Shown in pieces: positions 1 through 4,880 of a stretch of DNA of 6,358 bases (its first letter is position 1; the number at the start of each line of letters is the position of its first letter). The notes beneath the pieces are model-generated. The model made no database searches. It saw nothing but the letters and a program-made list of their open reading frames with translations, and was not told the DNA's origin. The DNA is from Spirochaetaceae bacterium (GTDB lineage: Bacteria > Spirochaetota > Spirochaetia > SZUA-6 > Fen-1364). Made by a program: the position numbers and the translations under genes. The DNA lies in the NCBI GenBank assembly GCA_003154555.1, contig PMDT01000060.1, positions 231 to 6,588 of the forward strand, written 5' to 3'.

Positions 1-2
1 CG

Positions 3-104
3 TTCTGGATCATCGACAGGCAGGGGCGGATCCGTGTCTTCCTGGACGCCGATGCGAAACCGTCCGACATCGCCGCCGACGTACGGGCGCTTATGAACCG
101 CTGA
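3..104 (+). CDS. 3' end of a thioredoxin-fold (SCO1/SenC- or TlpA-like) protein, partial
   Basis: Only the last 33 codons and the TGA stop (102-104) are in the window; the gene begins to the left of it. The visible peptide starts FWIIDRQGRIRVFL and ends in a helix, IAADVRALMNR. A strand with 'IDRQGRIR' followed by a C-terminal amphipathic helix is the usual end of redoxin-fold proteins such as SCO1/SenC, TlpA/ResA and AhpC-like proteins. The 'DIAADVRAL' helix looks most like SCO proteins, and a full SCO gene lies at 4881-5690. The catalytic cysteines are outside the window, so the assignment within the fold is an inference. Reading frame and codon use look normal. Confidence 0.5.
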   Translation, partial: FWIIDRQGRIRVFLDADAKPSDIAADVRALMNR

Positions 105-114
105 GCCGGTATTT

Positions 115-136
115 CCGTCTCCGAGTCGGGGGACGG
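115..136 (+). terminator. GC-rich hairpin after the partial redoxin gene
   Basis: CCGTCTCC (115-122) pairs with GGGGACGG (129-136) in 8 base pairs including one G-T wobble, with a 6-base loop. It begins 10 bases after the stop codon at 102-104, where a terminator would be expected. No T-run follows on the plus strand, so it is not a canonical intrinsic terminator. It may be a transcript 3'-end stabiliser or part of a factor-dependent terminator. Confidence 0.35.
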
Positions 137-139
137 ACC

Positions 140-168
140 TTGAATGGATTCGGAAAAAACACTACAAA
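140..168 (+). promoter_or_regulatory. possible sigma70-type promoter for the acyltransferase gene
   Basis: TTGAAT (140-145) and TACAAA (163-168) are spaced by exactly 17 bases, each matching four of six consensus positions. The region is AT-rich compared with its surroundings and lies just downstream of the hairpin at 115-136. Transcription would start near 175, giving a leader of about 90 bases before the ATG at 268. The call rests on sequence match only. Confidence 0.3.
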
Positions 169-267
169 ATGAATCTTGTAGGTAGAGATAGCACCGACTT
201 GGACGCAACCGCGGCAAGCCAGCGTCAACAGGCTATGTTCGAGGCTGAAAACGCGGGCGGGTGAGAA

Positions 268-1206
268 ATGGGAAGACAATACAGGCAATTCAAGGCAATA
301 CAGATCGCCGCACAGCTGCTCCCCCGCCGTGTGATGTATTGGATAGGAGACGCAGTCGCCCGACTCTTCTTTGCATGGGACGGGCGCGCTCGAAGCTCCG
401 TGACAGGCAATCTGCGGCGGATATATGCCTTCAATCGGCGCAGGTCGGCAGCCCCGGAGATCAATCGTCTTGCCCTCGCGGTGTTCCGCGGCCTGGCATG
501 GAACTTCATCGACTTTTTTCATTTCAAACGAATCTCCCCGGCGGCCTGTCGTCGCCTTTTCACGACGGATGGCCTCCACCACCTCGATGAAGCGCTGGCC
601 TTCAAGAAAGGCGTGATCATGACATCAGGCCATATCGGGGCTTTCGAAATGGGCGCCCTGATCGTGACCGCCAATGGCCATCGACCCAGCCAGATCGTCC
701 GGCCGTGGGAAGATTCGCGTGCAAACGCCCTTTTTGCTCAGCAAAGGGCGCGTCGCGGTGTCGATGTCATTCACCTCGGCAATGCGGCGGGAGGAAGCCT
801 GCGTGCCCTGCGCAAGGGCGGTATCGTCGCGATCCTGGGCGATATCGACTACACCCAGCGCGACGATCGGACGCTTTTCATGGGCGCGGAGGCGCGGCTG
901 CCCCTCGGCCCCGCGCGGCTCAGCATCAAGACGGGAGCTCCCGTCGTGCCGTTCTTTGTCTTGCGTCGCCCCGATCGTCGCTACGCCATTCGCTTCTGTG
1001 AGCCCATCGTCCCCACGTCGAGCAGCACCCTGGAAGGCGTCCGCCTGCAAATCGTCAAGGTCCTCGAAGAAGGCATCCGCAAGAACCCGGAACAATGGAT
1101 CCTGTTTTTCGATTTCTGGGACTGCGAACTGAGCTTGGAGCTTGCCCGAAAGGGATTTGCAGTACTCGTGCAATCGGGCAGAAAAAGGGATCTCACCGCC
1201 GTGTAG
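268..1206 (+). CDS. LpxL/HtrB-like lysophospholipid (lipid A) acyltransferase family protein
   Basis: This 312-residue protein belongs to the LpxL/LABLAT acyltransferase superfamily, which moves fatty acyl groups onto lipid A precursors or other lipids at the cytoplasmic face of the inner membrane. The catalytic H-x4-E motif is visible as SGHIGAFEMG (His122, Glu127). It is followed by the family blocks GDIDYTQRD (191-199), an FMGAEARLPLGPARLSIKTGAPVVPFF-type block (204-230) and NPEQWILFFDFW (273-284). Length is typical. An in-frame TGA at 262-264 makes ATG 268 the first possible start; the ribosome site is weak (GGGTGAG just upstream). About 28 residues follow the last conserved block. The gene stands apart from any visible LPS gene, so the acyl acceptor is unknown. 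Family placement is firm; exact substrate is not. Confidence 0.85.
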   Translation: MGRQYRQFKAIQIAAQLLPRRVMYWIGDAVARLFFAWDGRARSSVTGNLRRIYAFNRRRSAAPEINRLALAVFRGLAWNFIDFFHFKRISPAACRRLFTTDGLHHLDEALAFKKGVIMTSGHIGAFEMGALIVTANGHRPSQIVRPWEDSRANALFAQQRARRGVDVIHLGNAAGGSLRALRKGGIVAILGDIDYTQRDDRTLFMGAEARLPLGPARLSIKTGAPVVPFFVLRRPDRRYAIRFCEPIVPTSSSTLEGVRLQIVKVLEEGIRKNPEQWILFFDFWDCELSLELARKGFAVLVQSGRKRDLTAV

Positions 1207-1230
1207 GCGAGGCAATGTGGGCCCGTCGCA

Positions 1231-1259
1231 TTGACTCCCAACAAAGGCTGAACTATTCT
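1231..1259 (+). promoter_or_regulatory. sigma70-type promoter of the Rrf2 gene
   Basis: TTGACT (1231-1236, five of six consensus bases) and TATTCT (1254-1259, four of six) are separated by 17 bases. The predicted transcript start, near 1266, is about 15 bases ahead of the GTG start codon at 1281. The position between the acyltransferase stop (1206) and the regulator start fits a dedicated promoter for the regulator. Confidence 0.5.
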
Positions 1260-1265
1260 CAGAAT
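1255..1265. promoter_or_regulatory. palindrome over the -10 box of the Rrf2 gene, candidate operator
   Basis: ATTCT-C-AGAAT is a perfect 5-base inverted repeat around one central base. It overlaps the proposed -10 element and the expected transcription start of the Rrf2-family gene. Rrf2 regulators often repress their own promoter from sites in this position, so autoregulation is a reasonable inference. The half site is short and could be chance. Confidence 0.35.
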
Positions 1266-1280
1266 CGGAGATGTGGAGCC

Positions 1281-1712
1281 GTGTTAATTTCGACAAGAAG
1301 CCGGTATGGTCTGAAGATCATGTACGACCTGGCGGAGAAGTTCGGCGCCCAGCCGGTATTCCTCGGGGATATTGCGACCGCGCATAATATCTCGGAAAAA
1401 TATCTCAGCAAGCTTGTCATTCCCCTGAGAGGCGCGGGTCTCATTGTCTCATTTCGTGGATCGCATGGCGGCTACGCTCTTGCGCGGGAACCGCGAAACA
1501 TTACGGTCAGGGAGATCGTCCAGGTTCTCGAGGGGGAGATCGCTCCTGCGACCGGCGCGCGAGGGCGCACTCATGGGGTGCCCGCCGACTCGCACCCCAC
1601 GGAAGGCGTCTGGTCACTCCTGGATAAAGCCGTCTACGAGACGCTGGAGAACGTGACGCTGGAATCGTTGGTTCAGGCAGGGCTGGACCGCGCCCCCAAC
1701 TATCAGATCTGA
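1281..1712 (+). CDS. Rrf2-family transcriptional regulator without cysteines (CymR-like)
   Basis: This is a 143-residue winged-helix DNA-binding regulator of the Rrf2 family. The N-terminus MLISTRSRYGLKIMYDLA, the recognition helix region ISEKYLSKLVIPLRGAGLI (37-55), the wing RGSHGGYALAREP (59-71) and the C-terminal VWSLLDKAVYETLENVTLESLV (110-131) match the family in order and length. The start is GTG 1281, chosen because it begins exactly at the family N-terminus and has GGAG at 1267-1270, ten bases upstream. The protein contains no cysteine at all, so the three-Cys iron-sulfur site of IscR, NsrR or RsrR (expected near residues 90-106) is absent. Cluster-free members include CymR, which governs cysteine metabolism in Firmicutes with the CysK protein. 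The neighbouring sulfur-amino-acid genes make a similar role plausible, but that is inference. Confidence 0.85.
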   Translation: MLISTRSRYGLKIMYDLAEKFGAQPVFLGDIATAHNISEKYLSKLVIPLRGAGLIVSFRGSHGGYALAREPRNITVREIVQVLEGEIAPATGARGRTHGVPADSHPTEGVWSLLDKAVYETLENVTLESLVQAGLDRAPNYQI

Positions 1713-1740
1713 CGGGACCTCGTTTTACAACGACGCAGGC

Positions 1741-1797
1741 GATGCCCCATTCTTCTACTTGATGCGCGATTTCGGCGCGTGCATGAGCCCCTTCAAT
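1741..1797 (+). pseudogene. possible internal fragment of O-acetylhomoserine sulfhydrylase (metY)
   Basis: Read on the plus strand, these 19 codons give DAPFFYLMRDFGACMSPFN. The part RD-GA--SPFN closely resembles the conserved 'LLRDxGACLSPFNAF' segment that lies roughly two thirds along O-acetylhomoserine sulfhydrylases. There is no start codon context, the conserved continuation (AFLLLQGLETL) is missing, and from about 1798 the bases read instead as antisense of metC. If real, it is a relic of a metY gene that once stood here, reduced at both ends. The match is short and drawn from memory of the family, so it may be coincidence. Confidence 0.35.
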
Positions 1798-2150
1798 ATC
1801 GTCGACTTCGATGCCCATCGGCTGAACAGCTTCGTCATCACCCTGAACGCCCCGCCGTAGACGTCTTCGGAGACGATGAGATGGTCGCCAGGCGAGAAAA
1901 GCAGAAGCGTGGAGGAGATGGCCGCCATGCCGGAGGCGAAGGCAAAGCCCTGCGTGCCCCCTTCCAGCTCGGCGATGGCCTCTTCGAGCGCCTGGCGCGT
2001 CGGATTGCCCGATCGCGAATAGTCCCAGCGCCCGAACCGGTCCACGGACGTCTGGGCGAATGTCGAAGAATGAAGGAGGGGAACGCTGAGGGAGCCGACG
2101 GAGACATCCGTCACCAGGCCTGATTGGATGAGTCGCGTCGCGAAGCTCAT
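1755..2150 (-). pseudogene. metC: truncated, frameshifted cystathionine beta-lyase (metC remnant)
   Basis: The open frame encodes 131 residues, of which the first 111 are a well-kept N-terminal third of a MetC-type PLP enzyme: LSVPLLHSSTF (21-31), WDYSRSGNPTRQALEEAIAELEGG (42-65), FAFASGMAAIS (69-79) and VSEDVYGGAFRVMTKLFSR (93-111). Intact relatives have about 390 residues. After Arg111 the frame is lost: the expected GIEVD continuation is present in a neighbouring frame (1801-1815), then homology stops near 1800. The PLP-binding lysine, the pyridine-ring aspartate and the whole C-terminal domain are missing, so it cannot be an active lyase. Its ATG overlaps the stop of the upstream metI gene (ATGA), with GGGGAGG as ribosome site, as in the Bacillus metI-metC pair. 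The retained upstream sequence suggests recent decay, or an assembly error. Confidence 0.8.
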
Positions 2151-3292
2151 GCCGCCTCCCCGGAAAGGGCCTGCGAGAGGTCGTCAATGAGGTCCTGCGC
2201 GTTCTCGATCCCGACCGAGAGCCGCAGCAATTGTGGATTGATTCCCATCCGCTCTCTCTTTTCGGGCTCGATGTCCGCGTGCGTCTGCAGGGCGGGAAAA
2301 GTGATGAGCGTTTCCACACCTCCAAGACTCTCGGCAAACGAGATGAGCCTGAGACGTTCCAGGACCTTTTCCACGAGGCCAGGCTCCGCCACTTCGAACC
2401 CTATCATCGCTCCGAATCCCTTCCCGTTTTTCTTCAGAATGTCGTGGCCGGGGTGATCGGGGAGGCCCGGGAAATGGACCTTTGTCACCAAAGGATGCGC
2501 GCACAGCCAGGCGGTGATTTTCCGCGCGTTGGCCAGCTGGCGATCCATCCGCACAGAGAGTGTTTTCATTCCGCGAATGGCAAGCCAGGAATCCTGCGGA
2601 CCGAGCACGGCCCCGGCTGCGTTCTGGTGGAAGGAGACTTTTTCCGCCAGCTCCTCGGTCTTGACGGCGGCCAGGCCGCAGACGGTGTCATTGTGTCCGG
2701 CAAGATATTTCGTGCCGCTGTACAGCGAGATGTCCGCCCCCAGATCGAGTGGTCGCAGGAGATAGGGGGTGAGGAAGGTATTGTCGACAATCGTCATAAG
2801 GCCGTGCCTCTTGCCAAGCGCCGCAAGGGTCGAAATGTCGGCTACCTTCAGCAGGGGGTTGGTGAGGGACTCCAGGAACAACCCCCGCGTCTGGGGCTGT
2901 ATGGCCGCCTCCACCGTTGCCGGGTCTGTTGTATCGACATAGCTGAAGGCAAGCCCGAAACGGGTGAAGTCCTGCTCGAACAGCCGGTAGGTACCGCCGT
3001 AGAGATCCTCGGTCACGACCAGGTGATCGCCGGCTTTGAAAAGGAGCAGCAGGCTCGCAACGGCGGCCATGCCCGATGCGTAGGCGAAACCCGCCACGCC
3101 CCCGTCCATGCGTGCAATGGCGTCTTCGAGAACCGAGCGTGTCGGGTTTTCGGAACGGCTGTAGTCATAGCCGGTGCTCTTGCCAAGGCCGGGATGCCGG
3201 AATGTCGCTGTCTGGTAGATTGGAACCGAAACCGCGCCGGTCGTGGTGTCCCAACCGCAACCGATCTGCGCGGCAAGCGTGGAGAAATGCAT
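2147..3292 (-). CDS. metI: cystathionine gamma-synthase / O-acylhomoserine thiol-lyase (MetI type)
   Basis: This complete 381-residue enzyme of the Cys/Met-metabolism PLP family probably joins an O-acylhomoserine to cysteine to give cystathionine in the cytoplasm. Close relatives can also use sulfide. Key parts are all visible: YDYSRSENPTR (42-52; Tyr44 and Arg46 contact the neighbour subunit's phosphate), ASGMAA (72-77), EDLYGGTYRLF (95-105; ring-stacking Tyr98), IVDNTF (168-173; Asp170), the Schiff-base Lys195 in YSGTKYLAGHND, and RLSVGIE near the C-terminus. The blocks TATFRHPGLGKSTG and FAESLGGVETLITFPA match Bacillus MetI closely. ATG 3292 is preferred over a longer frame reaching 3331, because AGGAGG lies 4 bases before it and the family start fits. 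It heads an operon with the metC remnant and is preceded by an S-box riboswitch. MetB versus MetI naming and the acyl donor are uncertain. Confidence 0.9.
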   Translation of the reverse strand: MHFSTLAAQIGCGWDTTTGAVSVPIYQTATFRHPGLGKSTGYDYSRSENPTRSVLEDAIARMDGGVAGFAYASGMAAVASLLLLFKAGDHLVVTEDLYGGTYRLFEQDFTRFGLAFSYVDTTDPATVEAAIQPQTRGLFLESLTNPLLKVADISTLAALGKRHGLMTIVDNTFLTPYLLRPLDLGADISLYSGTKYLAGHNDTVCGLAAVKTEELAEKVSFHQNAAGAVLGPQDSWLAIRGMKTLSVRMDRQLANARKITAWLCAHPLVTKVHFPGLPDHPGHDILKKNGKGFGAMIGFEVAEPGLVEKVLERLRLISFAESLGGVETLITFPALQTHADIEPEKRERMGINPQLLRLSVGIENAQDLIDDLSQALSGEAA

Positions 3293-3296
3293 AAGT

Positions 3297-3337
3297 CCTC
3301 CTGGGGGAAGAGAAACCCCCGCAGGAGTCACTCTTCC
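3297..3337 (-). promoter_or_regulatory. translational expression platform: SD-sequestering hairpin and anti-sequestor
   Basis: On the minus strand CTCCT-gc-GGGGG (3327 down to 3316) pairs with CCCCC-AGGAG (3307 down to 3298). This gives a 10-base-pair stem with a 2-base bulge and 8-base loop that buries the metI Shine-Dalgarno AGGAGG (3302-3297). An alternative 7-base-pair helix joins GGAAGAG (3337-3331) with CTCTTCC (3312-3306). It encloses the 5' arm of the sequestor and takes bases from the 3' strand of aptamer helix P1. The two folds are therefore exclusive: SAM-bound P1 should favour the closed ribosome site. No T-run follows, so termination is unlikely. Confidence 0.75.
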
Positions 3338-3441
3338 TTATCTTTCGAAACGGACTGCCGTTCCGCGGGAATTGGCACCTTCCGTCAAGGAGGTTGCCGC
3401 GACTTCACAGGGCCCGTCCCTCAGTCGCTCTTGATAAGAAA
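3334..3441 (-). promoter_or_regulatory. SAM-I (S-box) riboswitch aptamer upstream of metI
   Basis: The minus strand shows the S-box core in order. The P1 5' strand TTTCTTATC (3441-3433) pairs over 9 bases, with one wobble, with GATAAGGAA (3342-3334). Then come AAGAGCGAC, TGAGGGAC-GGGCCC, TGTGAAGTCGC and the hallmark GGCAACC, followed by AGGTGCCAATTCCCGC. P2 is GCGAC/GTCGC (3428-3424 with 3403-3399), P3 is ACCTCC/GGAAGGT with one bulge, and P4 is GGAACGG/CCGTTTC (3364-3358 with 3353-3347) closed by a CAGT loop. The aptamer senses S-adenosylmethionine, and it lies about 40 bases before the metI start. Excess SAM is expected to shut off metI, which makes a precursor of methionine and hence SAM. 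The match to the family is extensive. Confidence 0.95.
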
Positions 3442-3518
3442 TCGTGTAGGGGATCCAAAGATCGTGGAATGGGGGCGGTTGCGCTCCCATCCATAATGTC
3501 GGGGAAGGTAGCCTCCAA

Positions 3519-3534
3519 TTGACAATGCTGTCAA
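3519..3534. promoter_or_regulatory. inverted repeat TTGACA-N4-TGTCAA in the divergent region
   Basis: TTGACA (3519-3524), ATGC and TGTCAA (3529-3534) form a perfect 6-base inverted repeat that also gives a consensus -35 hexamer on each strand. Reading plus, TATGAC at 3540-3545 (15-base spacer) is a poor -10, and TATGAT at 3551-3556 is a better -10 but too distant. Reading minus, TACCTT at 3510-3505 is a weak -10. A second repeat, AGTGG-N8-CCACT (3534-3551), adjoins it. The block is a candidate shared promoter or operator for the riboswitch-metI transcript and the aminotransferase gene. Confidence 0.35.
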
Positions 3535-3568
3535 GTGGATATGACACCACTATGATCTATTTGGTGGA

Positions 3569-3620
3569 GGGCTGCCGCTCCCAATGGTAGACTCTCTGAT
3601 AAGACGGGAGGGAGGAGCCC
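3569..3620 (+). promoter_or_regulatory. potential leader stem around the aminotransferase ribosome site
   Basis: GGGCT (3569-3573) can pair with AGCCC (3616-3620), and CTCCC (3578-3582) with GGGAG (3606-3610). The two helices are separated by internal loops of 4 and 5 bases, with a 23-base terminal loop. The strong Shine-Dalgarno stretch GGGAGGGAGGAG (3606-3617) lies inside this fold directly before the ATG at 3621. It could damp translation, but no alternative pairing was found that would make it a switch. Confidence 0.3.
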
Positions 3621-4805
3621 ATGCCAAGAATTGGGGAGCGTACGCGCCAATTCACCGAGTCCGTTATCCGTCGCATGACACGCGTCGCGAATAGCGTCGG
3701 AGCGATCAATCTTTCCCAGGGTTTTCCCGACTTCGATCCACCGATTGAGCTCGCGCGTGCCGGAGAACGGGCCGGACGTGAAGGGCCGCATCAGTATGCC
3801 GTGACCTGGGGATCCCCGGGGATTCGGGAGGCGCTGGCACGCACGCAAAGCCGATTCATGGGAATCGATATCGATCCAGACCTGCACATTGTGATCACCT
3901 GCGGAGCGACCGAGGCGATGATGGCAGCGCTCATGACCGTCTGCGATCCCGGTGACGAGGTGATCATCTTCTCGCCCTTTTACGAAAATTATGGAGCGGA
4001 TGCGATCCTGACTGGGGCGAAGCCCGTGTACGTGGATTTGCGGCCGCCGGATTTCGCCTTCGACGCGCGGGCGCTTCGCAAGGCGTTCCAGCGCCGGCCC
4101 AAGGCCCTCATTCTCTGCAACCCGTCGAATCCGTCAGGCAAGGTGTTCAGCCGCGTCGAGTTGGACCTGATCGCGGAACTGGCCCGCGCGTACGACACGT
4201 TCGTCATTACCGACGAAGTGTACGAGCACATTGTGTACCCGCCCTTCACGCACACCTATTTCGCGTCACTCCCCGGCATGTTCGAGCGGACGGTTACGTG
4301 CAGCTCGCTCTCGAAAACATACTCCATTACCGGGTGGCGACTCGGATTCGTCATCGCGGAGGAAGAGGTGACTCGGGGAGTACGCAAGGCGCACGACTTT
4401 CTCACCGTTGGAGCGGCAGCGCCCCTCCAGGAAGCCGCCATCACCGCTTTGAACTTGCCCGACTCCTACTATCGGGATCTCATCGCCGGGTATTCGCAGA
4501 GACGCGACATATTTCTCGATGCGCTCTGCAAAGCCCGGCTTCCATTCACCACACCCCAGGGCGCCTACTATGTCATGGTTGACATTTCGGAGCTTCGGTG
4601 CGCCGACGATACGTCGTTTTGCGAATGGATGGCTCGGGAGGTCGGGGTTGCAGGGGTACCCGGATCCAGCTTTTTCAGCGAGCCCGAGCAGCGCTACGTT
4701 CGATTCCACTTCGCGAAAAAGGTCGAGACTCTCCACGAGGCGGGCAACCGTTTGCTTGGTCTCAAAGACGCCTGGGCAGCCCGCAAACGCATGGGCCGGG
4801 AATAG
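3621..4805 (+). CDS. class I PLP aminotransferase, methionine/kynurenine (YbdL-like) type
   Basis: This 394-residue, fold-type I aminotransferase moves an amino group between an amino acid and a 2-oxo acid in the cytoplasm. The N-terminal INLSQGFPDFDPP (29-41) marks the subgroup that includes E. coli YbdL (methionine aminotransferase), glutamine transaminase K/kynurenine aminotransferase and actinobacterial DapC. Other visible sites are GATEA (95-99, phosphate binding), CNPSNPSGK (166-174; Asn170), TDEVYEHIVY (197-206; Asp198, Tyr201), Schiff-base Lys232 in SSLSKTYSITGWRLGF, and VRFHFA near the C-terminus with the substrate carboxylate arginine. ATG 3621 follows a strong GGAGG. It is divergent from the SAM-controlled metI operon, which favours methionine or 2-oxo-4-methylthiobutanoate as substrate. 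That specificity is inferred; aspartate or aromatic substrates remain possible. Confidence 0.85.
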   Translation: MPRIGERTRQFTESVIRRMTRVANSVGAINLSQGFPDFDPPIELARAGERAGREGPHQYAVTWGSPGIREALARTQSRFMGIDIDPDLHIVITCGATEAMMAALMTVCDPGDEVIIFSPFYENYGADAILTGAKPVYVDLRPPDFAFDARALRKAFQRRPKALILCNPSNPSGKVFSRVELDLIAELARAYDTFVITDEVYEHIVYPPFTHTYFASLPGMFERTVTCSSLSKTYSITGWRLGFVIAEEEVTRGVRKAHDFLTVGAAAPLQEAAITALNLPDSYYRDLIAGYSQRRDIFLDALCKARLPFTTPQGAYYVMVDISELRCADDTSFCEWMAREVGVAGVPGSSFFSEPEQRYVRFHFAKKVETLHEAGNRLLGLKDAWAARKRMGRE

Positions 4806-4880
4806 GCCTCCTATTCTCCGGTTCCATTATATCGAGTATTCCGGGCACGAGGTGTCGCGAACTTCATAGACGTCATTTTT

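Noticed and set aside
181..190. The 10-mer GGTAGAGATA occurs at 181-190 and again at 5701-5710.
   Set aside because: Flanks differ and there are only two copies, so chance is the simplest explanation.
169..264. A 31-codon plus-strand frame (ATG 169 to TGA 262-264) ending 3 bases before the acyltransferase start.
   Set aside because: It has no ribosome site, no recognisable product, and its ATG falls at the proposed -10 box, upstream of the expected transcript start. Conservation data would be needed to revive it.
1507..2337. A 276-codon minus-strand frame covering the metC remnant and the end of the Rrf2 gene.
   Set aside because: Only a few codons after the frameshift (GIEVD) are related to MetC; the rest is a shifted reading of metC, metI and antisense of the regulator.
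2231..3496. A 421-codon plus-strand open frame running antisense through the whole metI gene and its riboswitch.
   Set aside because: It is longer than metI but matches no family, is low in hydrophobic core patterns and lies opposite a gene with every catalytic residue. Long antisense frames are common in GC-rich coding DNA.
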